From Pelagibius sp. (GTDB taxonomy: Bacteria; Pseudomonadota; Alphaproteobacteria; Kiloniellales; Kiloniellaceae): 64,000 nucleotides of DNA. The notes below the pieces were generated by a model, which ran no database searches, was not told the DNA's origin, and saw nothing but the letters and a program-made list of their open reading frames with translations. This document shows, in pieces, positions 16,258 through 25,823 of the stretch. The number at the start of each line of letters is the position of its first letter. Within the stretch, counting starts at the first letter, position 1. A program made the translations under genes and the position numbers. Location: NCBI RefSeq assembly GCF_028281305.1, contig NZ_JANQKD010000043.1, positions 1 to 64,000 of the forward strand. Direction: 5' to 3'.

Positions 16258-17259
16258 CTACCCGGCAGCCGGGCCGAGCGGCAGGCGGCTGCCGGTGGCG
16301 AGGTCGAAGCCGCGCAGAAAAGCCTCCGCCGACATCGCCGCGCGCCCGGCCCGCTGAACCTGCAGCAGCCGCAAGGCGCCGGCGCCGCAGGCAATGGTGG
16401 GGGCCTGGTCCAGCACCGCGCCGGGCGGTCCGCCCTGCGGCAGCGGCGTGGCGGCCAGCACTTTCACCCGTTCCGCCTTGCCGTCGTGCTCCACCTCGAA
16501 GAAGGCACCGGGCCAGGGCGTGAAGGCCCTGACACGGCGATCCAGCTCCGCCGCCGGCTCTGACCAGTCGAGACGGCCTTCGCTCTTCTCCAGCTTTTCG
16601 GCGTACGTGACGCCGAAGGCCGGCTGCGGCTGGGCCTGCAGGCGCCCGCGCGCGACGCCGGCCAGGGCCTCGACAATGAGCCGCGCGCCCAAGGCCGCGA
16701 GCGCATCGTGGAGCTGCTGGGAATTGGTGTCCGGCCCGATGGCCAGGCTTTCCTGCAGCAGGATGGCACCGGTATCGAGGCCCGCGTCCATCTGCATGAT
16801 GGTGATTCCGGTCTTCTGGTCGCCGGCCAGAATGGCCCTCTGGATGGGGGCCGCCCCGCGCCAGCGGGGCAGCAGGGAAGCATGGATGTTCAAACAGCCG
16901 AAGCGGGGCGCCGAGAGGATCGCGGGCGGCAGGATGAGGCCGTAGGCCGCTACAACGGCCGCGTCGAGATGCAGGTCGGCAAAGGCGAGGGCCGCAGCTT
17001 CGGTGCGCAGGGTTTTCAGCGTTCGAACCGGCCAGCCCCGGGAATCGGCCAGGGCCTGGACGGGGGAGGGGCGGAATTTCTGCCCGCGCCCGGCCGGGCG
17101 CGGCGGCTGGGTGTAGGCGGCCACGATTTCGTGCCCCGCCTCGGCGATGGCCTCCAACGCCGGCAGGGCAAAGTCCGGGGTTCCCATGAAGGCCACACGC
17201 AGGGGTTTGCCCTGGCGGATGCCTGAAGAACGGGTGCTGTGTGCCGACTGTGGGGCCAT
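16258..17259 (-). CDS. fmt: Methionyl-tRNA formyltransferase
   Basis: Fmt formylates initiator Met-tRNA with 10-formyl-THF. The 333-residue protein has the catalytic N-terminal Rossmann-like domain with [36 protein letters not shown] (catalytic Asn/His), and [15 protein letters not shown] (catalytic Asp). The C-terminal OB-like tRNA-binding domain includes [13 protein letters not shown]. The ATG at 17259 adds about 20 residues before the usual start; no better ATG lies nearby before RVAFMG, so the true start is uncertain. It follows def after 10 bp, the classic def-fmt pair. Confidence 0.95.
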   Translation of the reverse strand: MAPQSAHSTRSSGIRQGKPLRVAFMGTPDFALPALEAIAEAGHEIVAAYTQPPRPAGRGQKFRPSPVQALADSRGWPVRTLKTLRTEAAALAFADLHLDAAVVAAYGLILPPAILSAPRFGCLNIHASLLPRWRGAAPIQRAILAGDQKTGITIMQMDAGLDTGAILLQESLAIGPDTNSQQLHDALAALGARLIVEALAGVARGRLQAQPQPAFGVTYAEKLEKSEGRLDWSEPAAELDRRVRAFTPWPGAFFEVEHDGKAERVKVLAATPLPQGGPPGAVLDQAPTIACGAGALRLLQVQRAGRAAMSAEAFLRGFDLATGSRLPLGPAAG

Positions 17260-17269
17260 CGGGCCGGAC

Positions 17270-17806
17270 TCAGGCCGTGGCGTAGCTCGCCAGCGGCTTG
17301 TCCGCCTTCTTGGCCTTCAAGAGCTTGCGGAGGATCATGTTGCGCTTCAGTGCGGTCATGTGATCGACGAAGAGGATGCCTTCCAGGTGATCCATCTCGT
17401 GCTGGATGCAGGTGGCCAGCAGCCCTTCGGCCTTCAGCTCGCGGATCTCGTTCTCGCGGTCCAGGTAGCGCACCGTGATGGCCGCCGGGCGGACCACGTC
17501 GCCGTAATGCTCCGGCAGGGAGAGACAGCCTTCCTCGTAGTTGGAATCGTCGTCGGAGACCCAGGTGAGTTCCGGATTGGCCATGAAAAGCGGCGCCCGC
17601 TCCTCGTCCTCGCCGGCGACGTCAACGACGATCACCCGTTTCAGCACCCCCACCTGCGGTGCCGCCAGGCCGATGCCCGGGGCGTTGTACATGGTCTCCA
17701 GCATGTCATCCATCAGCCGGCGGATCTCGTCGTCCACCGCCTCCACAGGCGCGCAGACCTTCTTCAGGCGCGGATCGGGGGCGGTGATGATGGGAAGCAG
17801 GGCCAT
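17270..17806 (-). CDS. def: Peptide deformylase
   Basis: Def removes the N-formyl group from nascent proteins. The 178-residue metalloenzyme has all three motifs: GIGLAAPQ (about 45-52), EGCLS (metal Cys, about 95) and QHEMDHLEG (metal His residues and catalytic Glu, about 136-141). The C-terminal helix is rich in Lys. It is the first gene of def-fmt-truA and is divergent from rmuC. The insertion [13 protein letters not shown] is typical of type 1 enzymes. Confidence 0.97.
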   Translation of the reverse strand: MALLPIITAPDPRLKKVCAPVEAVDDEIRRLMDDMLETMYNAPGIGLAAPQVGVLKRVIVVDVAGEDEERAPLFMANPELTWVSDDDSNYEEGCLSLPEHYGDVVRPAAITVRYLDRENEIRELKAEGLLATCIQHEMDHLEGILFVDHMTALKRNMILRKLLKAKKADKPLASYATA

Positions 17807-18043
17807 GGTCGGATCGCTGGAGTTGCTGATGGTTGCCGGTATTTGGCGCCGCCGCGCTGCGCCGGTCAGGCACTAGGTATTGTCTGCAGGGCCCAGGGTC
17901 AAGGAAATGGGGACCAAGGCGTTAGGGGGCCAAGGGATCGAAGGTGAGCGTGCCGGACAGTCCGCCCAGGCAGCTTGCTTAGGCCGGGACGTCGTGCTGT
18001 GTTAGTCTTCGATTCGCGTTCTGTTCTCTTTCGGAGTCGCACC

Positions 18044-19177
18044 ATGGATTCCCTGGTGATTCTCGTTGCCGTCGTGGCGACCGCCGTCGCAGTCGTTCTG
18101 GGCTTGTTCCTGCTGCGCGAGCGGCAGCGATCAGCCCATCACGGCGTGCGCGAAGGCGAGTTGGCCGCCCTGACGGGCCGTCTGGCCCAGATGGCGGAAA
18201 GTCAGGCCGCGGTGCAGGCCCGGATCACCGATCAGCTTCAGGCCCAGGAACGCCAGATGGCCAAGGCGGTGGAGGACCGGCTGGAGAGCTTCTCCAAGCG
18301 CGTCGGCGACCGCCTGAACGAGAGCGCGACCAAGAGCCAGACCACCCTGACCGAGCTGCGCGAGCGCCTGGCCGTGATCGACAAGGCGCAGCAGAACCTG
18401 GCGGAGCTGTCCGGCCAGATGGTGGGGCTGCAGGACATCCTGGCCAACAAGCAGGCGCGCGGCGCCTTCGGCGAGGTGCAGCTGCGCGACCTGGTGGAGG
18501 CGGCGCTGCCGCCCTCGGCCTACGCCTTCCAGGCGACGCTGGGCAACGGTCGGCGGCCCGACTGCCTGCTGAATCTGCCCAATCCGCCGGGGCCGATTGC
18601 CATCGACGCCAAGTTCCCGCTGGAAAGCTATGAGGCCCTGCGTGCCGCGGGCAGCGACGAGGCCGCCCTGGCGCCCGCCCGCCGCGCCTTCGCCCAGGAT
18701 CTGAAGCGCCACGTCCAGGACATCGCGGCGCGCTACATCCTGGCCGGCGAGACGGCGGAATCGGCGCTCTTGTTCCTGCCCAGCGAGGCGGTCTATGCCG
18801 AACTGCACGCCAATTTCCGCAGCGTCGTCGAGGAGTCCTACAAGGCACGGGTCTGGATCGTCTCCCCCACCACCCTGATGGCGACCCTGCACACGGTGCG
18901 GGCGGTGCTGAAAGACGTGCGCATGCGCGAGCAGGCGGGCATCATCCAGACCGAGGTGGAGAAGATGATGGGCGACGTCCTGCGCCTGGACAAACGGGTG
19001 AACAACCTGGAGAGCCACTTCGAGATGGCCCGCCGGGACATCCACGAGATCCGCACTTCCTCCGGCAAGATCCTGCGCCGCGGCGAGAAGATCGGCGAGC
19101 TGGAGCTGGAGGACGACGGCGCCGCCGCCACCCTGGAACCGGCCTCAGCGCCGCCGCCCCAGATCACCAAACACTGA
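18044..19177 (+). CDS. rmuC: DNA recombination protein RmuC homologue
   Basis: This 377-residue protein has a single N-terminal membrane anchor (about 4-22), a long coiled coil (about 28-140) rich in Gln/Glu/Arg/Leu, and the RmuC nuclease-fold domain. That domain shows GAFGEVQLRDLVEAALP, then PDCLLNLPNPPGPIAIDAKFP carrying the Asp and the D-A-K catalytic-type motif. A second short helical region (about 320-350) ends the protein. RmuC limits inversion rearrangements in E. coli; the biochemical activity is not well settled. The ATG at 18044 begins directly before the anchor. It is divergent from def. Confidence 0.92.
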   Translation: MDSLVILVAVVATAVAVVLGLFLLRERQRSAHHGVREGELAALTGRLAQMAESQAAVQARITDQLQAQERQMAKAVEDRLESFSKRVGDRLNESATKSQTTLTELRERLAVIDKAQQNLAELSGQMVGLQDILANKQARGAFGEVQLRDLVEAALPPSAYAFQATLGNGRRPDCLLNLPNPPGPIAIDAKFPLESYEALRAAGSDEAALAPARRAFAQDLKRHVQDIAARYILAGETAESALLFLPSEAVYAELHANFRSVVEESYKARVWIVSPTTLMATLHTVRAVLKDVRMREQAGIIQTEVEKMMGDVLRLDKRVNNLESHFEMARRDIHEIRTSSGKILRRGEKIGELELEDDGAAATLEPASAPPPQITKH

Positions 19178-19231
19178 ATTGACTTATTTTAAGTTAAATT
19201 CGCCGATATCTGCAAATTAACGTGAATTTGC
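19178..19231. other. A+T-rich spacer between convergent rmuC and DUF4139 genes
   Basis: This short region is distinctly A/T-rich (for example TTATTTTAAGTTAAATT) in a G+C-rich chromosome, with imperfect AAATT/AATTT complementarity. It lies between two convergent stop codons and is best read as a termination zone. I cannot define a clean hairpin. Confidence 0.4.
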
Positions 19232-20692
19232 TTAATTCGACACTCTGATGCGGTAGCTGACCTCCGCCTCGCCGCCGGCCGGGACCTGCAGGCGCCAGAC
19301 GATGCGGTTGGCGCTCTCCTTCTCGTGGGCCGCGCTTTCCTCCAGCATCGACCAGCCCTGGGGCAAGGTGCCGCCGACCAGCACCTCCACCGCTTCGGCC
19401 TTGGCGTTCTTCACAACGATACGCTGGCCGGTCTCGTAGCTGCGCTGGGACAGCCGCTCGAAGGCTGTGCGCGTGGCCCGCGCGGTGACGTCGAAGGCCC
19501 GGCCCAGGCTGAGCCGCGCGGTTTCGCCCTCCGACGTCTGGGCCATGCGGTCCTCACCCAGGAAAAGGGGCTGGCCGCCGGGCCCGGGCCCGTAGATCCG
19601 CACCACCCCCGACGGCAGCGGGGCGCCGAGCCCGAGGTCGGCAGAGTTCTCAAGCTCCATGACCAGGGCCGCGGAGACCGGGCCGATCTCCTCGATGTTC
19701 GGATTCCCCACGGCAAGACCGTCAAAGCGGTACTCGCGGGTGACCTTGACCCCAGCGGCGCTCATCAGCGGCACCTGCTTGGTCTCGCCGCGCAGCAGGG
19801 TGACCGGCAGGGCCACGCTGTAGACGTAGCGGTCCGAGGCCGACTGCGGTGCGCGCGCCACATCGGCCGGCACCGCCATGGCCTGGGGCATGGCCGCCTC
19901 CATCTCCTGCCGCGCCATCATCCGCGGGCGGACCGATTGATTCACCTGGCCGGCCACCAGCCGCAGATCAGCCGCCGGAAAGTCGCTGCGCGTCCCGTTG
20001 GTCAAGGTGGCGAGGGCCTGGAGGTCGAGGGTATCGTCGGCCTCGTTCAGCCGTGCCACGTAGTCGGCGCGCCAGGACAGCCCGGAGGTCAGATAGGCAA
20101 GCTGCAAGGCCTGTTCCCCGGCCGTCTGGCTGGCCAGGCGGGCGAGCAGCGCCGGCTCGCTGCGCAGGCCCGGCGGCAGCTCCGCAAAGGCGATCCGCCC
20201 CGGCGGCGAGATCTCGATCTGTCCGTCCACCCTCAGCACCAGGCCGCCGGCCAGGGAGAGCACCTCGGCGTCGAAGACCGTGTCGGCACCGGTTTCCGGG
20301 TGGGTCCGGATAAGGCGGACGGTCTTGCCAAGGGATGCCTCCAGGAGCCGCTGCGGGGTCAGCAGATCGGCGACGAAGCTCTGTTCCAGAACCCGGAGGC
20401 CCGGAGCGCTCAGCAGCACGGTCTCGGGCCGCAGCAGGTTGCTCACATCCTCGATCGCCAACTGGGACTCGCCGGCAGCCAAGTTCACGCGCCGTTGCTC
20501 GCTGACCAGCGCCAGGTCCTGCTCGTAGATCGTCAGCGCCAGGGCCTCGCGCCCCTCCGCCGTCAGGCGCGCTTCCTGAGCCGCCGCCGGCAGTGCAGAG
20601 GCGGCCAGAACCGCCGCCGCAGTGATCGCCAGAGCGGCGCGGCGGCGCAGGAAGCGCGCGTTTCGCCCGAACATCGTCGTCAGGGATGCCAT
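19232..20692 (-). CDS. Secreted DUF4139 domain-containing protein
   Basis: This 486-residue protein has a basic N-terminus, a hydrophobic Ala-rich signal (about 18-38) and a likely cleavage after AAAQ. The remainder is beta-rich, with the hallmarks of DUF4139 proteins: YEQDLALVSEQR near the start, LTSGLSWRADYVARLN in the middle, NGTRSDFPAADLRLVAGQV after it, and a C-terminal VKNAKAEAVEVLVGGTLPQGW. It is probably periplasmic. The molecular function of the family is unknown. It converges with rmuC and is upstream of recR on the same strand with a gap of about 150 bp. The long antisense reading frame is a shadow of its codon bias. Confidence 0.85.
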   Translation of the reverse strand: MASLTTMFGRNARFLRRRAALAITAAAVLAASALPAAAQEARLTAEGREALALTIYEQDLALVSEQRRVNLAAGESQLAIEDVSNLLRPETVLLSAPGLRVLEQSFVADLLTPQRLLEASLGKTVRLIRTHPETGADTVFDAEVLSLAGGLVLRVDGQIEISPPGRIAFAELPPGLRSEPALLARLASQTAGEQALQLAYLTSGLSWRADYVARLNEADDTLDLQALATLTNGTRSDFPAADLRLVAGQVNQSVRPRMMARQEMEAAMPQAMAVPADVARAPQSASDRYVYSVALPVTLLRGETKQVPLMSAAGVKVTREYRFDGLAVGNPNIEEIGPVSAALVMELENSADLGLGAPLPSGVVRIYGPGPGGQPLFLGEDRMAQTSEGETARLSLGRAFDVTARATRTAFERLSQRSYETGQRIVVKNAKAEAVEVLVGGTLPQGWSMLEESAAHEKESANRIVWRLQVPAGGEAEVSYRIRVSN

Positions 20693-20770
20693 TGTCTTTT
20701 TCTAACCTCGTTCAATACCTGCGGTGCGGCGGCGCGGCGGGAGCCTGCCAAGCAATTGCGGCAGCACTTG

Positions 20771-20819
20771 GGCGCAACCGCGACATTGGGGCGCAACCGC
20801 GACATTGGGGCGCAACCGG
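20771..20819. repeat. 19-bp tandem direct repeat (2.6 copies)
   Basis: The unit GGCGCAACCGCGACATTGG occurs at 20771-20789 and 20790-20808, with a partial third copy to about 20819. It lies just downstream of the recR stop codon on the minus strand, before the DUF4139 gene start. The perfect identity of the copies suggests recent slippage. Confidence 0.85.
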
Positions 20820-20844
20820 CGCAGCCTGGCTGTCGCCCGTTTCT

Positions 20845-21438
20845 TCAGGCCGGCCGCCGCGCCTTCAAGGCGGCGGTCAGGGTGCCGTCATCGAGGTAGT
20901 CCAGCTCGCCGCCCACCGGCACCCCGTGGGCCAGGCGGGAGAGCTTCACCGCGCCGCCGGCGAGGCGGTCTGTCACGTAGTGGGCGGTGGCCTGGCCGTC
21001 GACGGTGGCCGAGAGCGCCAGGATGACCTCCTCGACGCCGCCGCCTTCGACGCGCTCGATCAGCTTGGCCATGTGGAGCTGGTCGGGCCCACGCCCGTCG
21101 ATGGCCGAGAGCGTGCCGCCGAGGACATGGTAGCGCCCCTTGAAGGCGCCGCTGCGTTCCAGCGCCCAGAGATCGGCCACCTCCTCCACCACACAGAGCA
21201 GGCGTCCATCGCGCTTAGGGTCCTGGCAGATGCCGCAGGGATCCTGCGTATCGAGGTTACCGCAGGTACTGCAGACGGTGATGGCCTCCGCCGCCTTGCC
21301 CATGGCATCGACCAGCGGCAGCATCAGCGCTTCGCGCTTTTTCATCAGATGGAGGACCGCCCGGCGCGCCGAGCGCGGCCCCAAGCCCGGCAGTCGGGCC
21401 AGCAGTTGAATCAGGCGGTCGAGGTCGCCGGCAATCAT
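20845..21438 (-). CDS. recR: Recombination mediator protein RecR
   Basis: RecR works with RecFO to load RecA at single-strand gaps. The 197-residue protein has the helix-hairpin-helix start [12 protein letters not shown], a four-cysteine zinc finger (C-x2-C then C-x2-C around residue 56-71: CSTCG ... CGICQ), and the Toprim core [14 protein letters not shown] and [14 protein letters not shown] conserved C-terminal Walker-like segment is [18 protein letters not shown]. It is the last gene of the dnaX-ybaB-recR unit, a conserved arrangement. Confidence 0.97.
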   Translation of the reverse strand: MIAGDLDRLIQLLARLPGLGPRSARRAVLHLMKKREALMLPLVDAMGKAAEAITVCSTCGNLDTQDPCGICQDPKRDGRLLCVVEEVADLWALERSGAFKGRYHVLGGTLSAIDGRGPDQLHMAKLIERVEGGGVEEVILALSATVDGQATAHYVTDRLAGGAVKLSRLAHGVPVGGELDYLDDGTLTAALKARRPA

Positions 21439-21493
21439 CGGCGGTTGGATCCGAAGCGCAGGAGCATGAGAAAGGCGCGCAGAAGCGGGCCGG

Positions 21494-21817
21494 TCAGAAG
21501 GGCAGCTTCATGCCCGGCGGCAGACTGAGCCCGCCGGTCACCTTCTGCATTTCCTCGGCGACCCTGACCTCCACCTTGGCCTTGGCATCGTTCACAGCGG
21601 CGACGATGAGGTCTTCCAGAACCTCCACGTCGCTGGGATCGACCAGGGAGGGGTCGATTTTCAGGCCGCGCAGCTCGGACTTGCCGTTCAACGTCGCGGT
21701 CACCATGCCGGCACCGGCCTGGCCGGAGACCTCGAGCTCGCCCAACTTCTCCTGCATCTCGGCCATCTTGGCCTGCATCTCCTGCGCCTGTTTCATCATC
21801 TGGCCCAGGTTTTTCAT
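21494..21817 (-). CDS. ybaB: Nucleoid-associated protein YbaB/EbfC
   Basis: This 107-residue protein has the family layout: an N-terminal coiled coil ([18 protein letters not shown] region), a small beta sheet with [20 protein letters not shown], and a C-terminal helix beginning [12 protein letters not shown]. EbfC-type dimers bind DNA without strong sequence preference. Its ATG overlaps the end of dnaX by 4 bp (ATGA), giving translational coupling in the conserved dnaX-ybaB-recR order. Confidence 0.96.
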   Translation of the reverse strand: MKNLGQMMKQAQEMQAKMAEMQEKLGELEVSGQAGAGMVTATLNGKSELRGLKIDPSLVDPSDVEVLEDLIVAAVNDAKAKVEVRVAEEMQKVTGGLSLPPGMKLPF

Positions 21818-23694
21818 GCTTCGCCCTCTCCTTTTTCTTTACGACTCTCGTCGTCACGGGCGGCGGTCTCCGCGGCGCCCGTCTGTCTCGTGCCGTCGCG
21901 GCGCGCGACCAGTTCGGCATCCGGAAAGGTCTCCAGCGCCGCCTTGACCAGGGGATGTTCCATCACAGTCGCCCGCTTGCCGGCCTCCGCGGCGCGCTCC
22001 TGCTCGCGCAGGGTCGGCGCGCCCGCCTCCTGGGAAATGGCGATGATCCAGCGGCTGCCGCAGATCTCCTCCAGCACCGCGCCGAAGCGGTTCGCCAAGT
22101 TGGGTGGCGCTTCTTCACGGACGTTGATCTCGATGCGTCCGGGTTCGAAGCTGACCAGATGCACATCGTCCATCAGGTGGTTGGCCAGCATGGTCTCGCG
22201 CGCGCCGCGCACAAGGGCCACCGCCTCGGCGAAGCTCCGGGGCGTCTTATCGTCGGGCCCCGGGGACGGCTGCGAAACCGCCTCCGGCAGCAGGTCGAAC
22301 GTCTCTTCCAGCGGCTGGGCCAGGGCGGCCTGGGGCGATCCGTCGGTCATCGGCGCCGGCTGGTCGCGTGGCGGCGGGGGTGCCGCGGCCTGGGGTCCCC
22401 CATCTGGGCCAACATCGGGTCCCGCCTCCGGCGGGCCGGCGAAAGGCTCCTGCGCCGGCGGCCGTGCAGCGGGTGCGGCCTTGCCGCCGGCAGCGGAGGC
22501 CGCTGCGCCGGCGTCCGCGGTCAGGCGCTGCACCAGGTCGGCCGGTGTCGGCAACTCGCTGGCATAGGCCAGACGGATCAGGGCCATTTCCGCCGCCTGA
22601 AGGGGGATGGGCGCGCTCTGCACCTCGCCCAGGCTCTTCAGAAGCATCTGCCAGATGCGCGCCAGGCTGGCCATGCTGAGGCGCTCGGACAATTCGCGCC
22701 CGCGCACCCGCTCGGTCTCCGGCTGACCCGGCGCATCGAGCGTGGCGGGGACCAGCTTGGCCCGGGTGAGGAAGTGGGACAGCTCCAGCAGGTCCTGGAT
22801 CACCACCGCCGGGTCTGCGCCGGCGGCATGGAGGCCGGCCAGGATCTCCAGGCTTTCCGGCACCTTGCCGGTGACCACCGCGGTAAAGAGATCGAAGATG
22901 CGCGCCCGGTCGGCCAGGCCCAGCATGGCCTGCACCTGCTCGGCGCTGACCGTGGTGCCGCCGCCCAGCGCGATCGCCTGGTCCAGCAGGGAGAGGCCGT
23001 CGCGCGCCGAACCGTCGGCGGCCCGGGCAATCATCGCCAGGGCCTCCGCCTCCACCGTCACGTTCTCTTCCCCGGCGATGCGGGTAAAGAGGGCGGCCAG
23101 TTCCTCCTGCGCGAGCCGGCGCAGATCGAAGCGCTGGCAGCGCGACAAGACGGTGACCGGCACCTTGCGGATCTCGGTCGTAGCGAAGATGAAGACGACG
23201 TGCTCCGGCGGTTCTTCCAGGGTCTTCAACAGGGCGTTGAAGGCGCTGGTGGAGAGCATGTGCACTTCGTCGATGATGTAGATCTTGTAGCGCGCCTGCA
23301 CCGGGCGGTAGCGCACGCCCTCGATCAGCTCACGGATATCGGCGACACCGGTGCGGCTGGCGGCGTCCATCTCGATCACGTCGACATGGCGGTCCTGGGC
23401 GATCGCCCGGCAGTGTTCGCAGACACCGCAGGGCGCGGGGGTGGGCCCGCCGGATCCGTCCGGCCCCACACAGTTGAGCGCCCGCGCGATGATGCGCGCC
23501 GTCGTGGTTTTGCCAACGCCGCGCACGCCGGTCAGCACGAAGGCATGGGCCAGGCGGCCGGTCTCGATGGCGTTGGTGAGGGTGCGGACCAGCGCTTCCT
23601 GGCCGACCAGGTCGGCGAAGCTGCTGGGGCGGTATTTGCGGGCGAGCACCCGATAGAGGCTGGCTTCGTCTCTGTCGCTGCTGGCGTCGCTCAT
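21814..23694 (-). CDS. dnaX: DNA polymerase III subunit gamma/tau
   Basis: DnaX is the clamp-loader ATPase that links the polymerase cores at the fork. The 626-residue protein has a Walker [14 protein letters not shown] (about 46-58), a zinc module with C-x-V-C-x2-C cysteines (about 80-92), Walker B/DExx-like IIDEVHMLS, the sensor-1 region [12 protein letters not shown] and an AAA+ lid. A Pro/Ala-rich linker (about 395-470) and a C-terminal tau domain follow. I do not see a clear slippery A6 frameshift site for a gamma form. It is downstream of the SRP RNA gene and 4 bp into ybaB. Confidence 0.96.
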   Translation of the reverse strand: MSDASSDRDEASLYRVLARKYRPSSFADLVGQEALVRTLTNAIETGRLAHAFVLTGVRGVGKTTTARIIARALNCVGPDGSGGPTPAPCGVCEHCRAIAQDRHVDVIEMDAASRTGVADIRELIEGVRYRPVQARYKIYIIDEVHMLSTSAFNALLKTLEEPPEHVVFIFATTEIRKVPVTVLSRCQRFDLRRLAQEELAALFTRIAGEENVTVEAEALAMIARAADGSARDGLSLLDQAIALGGGTTVSAEQVQAMLGLADRARIFDLFTAVVTGKVPESLEILAGLHAAGADPAVVIQDLLELSHFLTRAKLVPATLDAPGQPETERVRGRELSERLSMASLARIWQMLLKSLGEVQSAPIPLQAAEMALIRLAYASELPTPADLVQRLTADAGAAASAAGGKAAPAARPPAQEPFAGPPEAGPDVGPDGGPQAAAPPPPRDQPAPMTDGSPQAALAQPLEETFDLLPEAVSQPSPGPDDKTPRSFAEAVALVRGARETMLANHLMDDVHLVSFEPGRIEINVREEAPPNLANRFGAVLEEICGSRWIIAISQEAGAPTLREQERAAEAGKRATVMEHPLVKAALETFPDAELVARRDGTRQTGAAETAARDDESRKEKGEGEA

Positions 23695-23822
23695 AAAGCT
23701 GTCCGGGGGCTTTCCGGGAGGTTATCCGGGGGGTTCATCCGGCGGGTTCATCCGGGTGGACTTCGGTCCGGGCCGGACCCGTAGCCTTCAAGCGACAAAG
23801 CTCAACCCGGTCAATAGCTTAA

Positions 23823-23926
23823 GGTGGGAGGTTGGACAAACGACCCGCATCGGAAACTCGTTACGGCTGCTTCCTTCCGGACCTGACCGGGTTGGCGAGC
23901 GATACGTCCGCAGCCAACCTCCCACC
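23823..23926 (-). ncRNA. ffs: Signal recognition particle RNA, small (4.5S) type
   Basis: On the minus strand the sequence contains the universal SRP helix-8 signature GGTCAGGTCCGGAAGGAAGCAG. The ends GGTGGGAGGTTGG and CCAACCTCCCACC pair perfectly over 13 bp, closing one long hairpin of about 104 nt, the expected size and shape of the bacterial domain-IV SRP RNA that binds Ffh. It lies 128 bp upstream of dnaX on the same strand, an order known in other alphaproteobacteria. The ends are set by the terminal stem and could differ by a few bases after processing. Confidence 0.96.
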
Positions 23927-23929
23927 GTC

Positions 23930-23958
23930 AATATCGAGCATCGCGGGCGGGAGGGCAA
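23930..23958 (-). promoter_or_regulatory. Weak candidate promoter for the SRP RNA
   Basis: Read on the minus strand, TTGCCC (23953-23958) and GATATT (23930-23935) are separated by 17 bp. The -10 box is only three bases from the mature 5' end of the RNA, closer than usual, so either the transcript start is slightly inside or the boxes are fortuitous. Confidence 0.3.
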
Positions 23959-24011
23959 GGCCCACGGATGGCTTTCGGCAGGCGCCCGAAAGCCCCGGCG
24001 GAGCCCCGCAT

Positions 24012-24848
24012 CTAGGCCTTGATCGGGATCCAGATTTCCAACCCGCCATCCCCGGTTTCGGGATCGAAGTCCTTGTCGTAGCGCTCAAAATCCGGTGCAT
24101 CGGCCATCTCATAGCCGGATCCGGGGAGCCATTTGTTCCAGATCGTGTTCACCGTCCGGCGGATCGTCGAGATATGATCGCGGTGGGCGAAGACGGCATA
24201 GCGCTGCGGGGCAATGCGCAGGCGGGCGAAGTCGGCCGGCAGTTCGTCGAAGTCCGCTACCTCGACCCCGCAGATGTAATCGAAGTTGCCGGCCCCGTCG
24301 CTGTTGCAGGAGACCCCATAGGCCACCTGGCCGATCTGGCTCGGCAGTTGGCTCGCACAGGCGTTGAAGCGCTGCCACTGTGCCGGAATGCCCTTGCTGG
24401 ATTCCCAGTCATAGCGCGCGCCGAGGCCGGCCACGAGTAGGGCCCGGCCGTCCTCGAAGCGGGCCGGCTCCAAACCCTCGATAAAGTCCTCATCCATTTT
24501 CAATGGCTCCACCAGTTCGAGCGTGTTGAGACTGCGCCGTGCGCGAAGCTGCTCCGGCGTAAGCCCGAAGTGCTCGCGAAAGGCGCGCGTGAAGGCTTCG
24601 TGCGAACCGTAGCCGGCATCGAGGGCGACCGCCAGGATGTCGGGCGCCCCCTCCGCCAGGCACCGGGCCGCCTCCGCCAGCCGGCGCCCCCGGCGGTAGC
24701 GGGCGAGCGACCAGCCGGTGGCCAGGCTGAAGGCCCGTGACATCTGGAAACGAGAGACCCCGGCGACCGCCGCAATCTCGTCGAGGGAGATGTCTTCGGC
24801 CAGTTGGGTTTCGATGAACCAGATGGCCTTGCTCACGGGGTTGGTCAC
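24012..24848 (-). CDS. AraC-type regulator with C-terminal GyrI-like ligand domain
   Basis: This 278-residue protein has an N-terminal pair of helix-turn-helix motifs (about 8-105: DISLDEIAAVAGVSRFQMSR and ILAVALDAGYGSHEAFTRAF), the AraC/XylS DNA-binding domain. A GyrI/Rob-like effector domain (about 118-278) follows, with YGVSCNSDGAGNFDYICGVEV and FERYDKDFDPETGDGGLEIWIP. This SbmC/Rob layout binds small amphipathic molecules and is typical of multidrug-type regulators. Its targets are not evident. It is upstream of the SRP RNA on the same strand. Confidence 0.92.
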   Translation of the reverse strand: MTNPVSKAIWFIETQLAEDISLDEIAAVAGVSRFQMSRAFSLATGWSLARYRRGRRLAEAARCLAEGAPDILAVALDAGYGSHEAFTRAFREHFGLTPEQLRARRSLNTLELVEPLKMDEDFIEGLEPARFEDGRALLVAGLGARYDWESSKGIPAQWQRFNACASQLPSQIGQVAYGVSCNSDGAGNFDYICGVEVADFDELPADFARLRIAPQRYAVFAHRDHISTIRRTVNTIWNKWLPGSGYEMADAPDFERYDKDFDPETGDGGLEIWIPIKA

Positions 24849-24951
24849 ATCCGTCGCTCTGCATCCACAAGAAACCGGGGCAAGCTATAGCGGCTGTGGC
24901 GCGGGCGCGCTTGATCGCGGTTGCGGCCCCTCCGCGTGCTGCCGCTTCAGT

Positions 24952-25674
24952 TTACTGGCGTTCCAACGTGATGAGGGAGCCATCGCGGGCGGGGAAGGTG
25001 ACGCGGGCGATGCCGCAGTCGGCGTCGTACCAGACGTCGCGCTCGATCTCGCCGGTGAGCCGGAAATGGCGGGCCTGGCGCGGCCGGCCGGCAACTTCCA
25101 CCGCCTCCTCGCCGACCAGCCTTGTATTCACGACTTTGGTACGCCCGTCGATGGTGCCGAAGAGCACCTGGGTCTTCGGCGTGTCGCGGTGCCAGAGGCT
25201 GGCGGGCACGACAAAGCCGGAGACGTCGAAACCAACGTCGTTGACGGTGCCGCGCAGGGCGCCGTCGCTGCGCAGGGACTGCACCCGCCAGAGACGACCG
25301 TCGTCGTCGGTGGCCGAGGTGAGGGCCTGCAGCCAGCCGTCGCGCCAGACCTCCTCGGCGCGGTGGGTGAAGCGGAACAGCGTGACGCCGAGCACACCGA
25401 CCGAAATGTCGATGGCGACCTCGACGATGAAGTCGCCGTCGCGGCGCGAAAAGTCGAAGCGGTGTTCGCCGATCACCGAGCCGTGGCGCAGCACCAGGAA
25501 GCGCCAGGCCTTGTCCTGCGGCACCAGGTCGGCGGCAGCAGCACCGAACGGCCGGCCCGCCCCGAGCAGGCCCGCAGCGGCCAGCGCGGAAGCGCCGCCA
25601 AGGCGCAGCGCCCGGCGCCGGTTGATGTCGGCGCACACAGCCCGTTCGGACGCAGTCGTGTTTGAACCGGTCAT
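24952..25674 (-). CDS. Tat-exported DUF6134-type periplasmic protein
   Basis: The start at 25674 gives 240 residues with a twin-arginine signal (NRRRALRLGGASALAAAGLL, about 18-38) ending near AAAA. The mature part is a single beta-rich domain with repeated strand motifs (GSVIGEHRFDFSRRDGDFIV, ITLERQ at the end), as in the DUF6134 family of alphaproteobacteria. It lacks obvious catalytic residues. An in-frame ATG 75 bp upstream exists but the extra peptide is Pro-rich and precedes no signal. It stands alone, divergent from nudC by 149 bp. The function is unknown; Tat export suggests folding or a cofactor before export. Confidence 0.8.
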   Translation of the reverse strand: MTGSNTTASERAVCADINRRRALRLGGASALAAAGLLGAGRPFGAAAADLVPQDKAWRFLVLRHGSVIGEHRFDFSRRDGDFIVEVAIDISVGVLGVTLFRFTHRAEEVWRDGWLQALTSATDDDGRLWRVQSLRSDGALRGTVNDVGFDVSGFVVPASLWHRDTPKTQVLFGTIDGRTKVVNTRLVGEEAVEVAGRPRQARHFRLTGEIERDVWYDADCGIARVTFPARDGSLITLERQ

Positions 25675-25823
25675 ACGGCTGCCAGCCTGACCCAAGGGCG
25701 CCGGCGGTTCAAGGCGCAGCCTGTACGCCCCGCAGGATGCCGGGATCACGCTTCGGTGACCGAAAGGGCGATTGCCACGAGCCCATTGCCACGAGTCTAA
25801 AGCCCGGGCAAGCTGGCCCCATC

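Noticed and set aside
21814..23694. Programmed frameshift site in dnaX
   Set aside because: No A6/AAAAAAG-type slippery run with a downstream stem was seen, so only the full-length product is listed.
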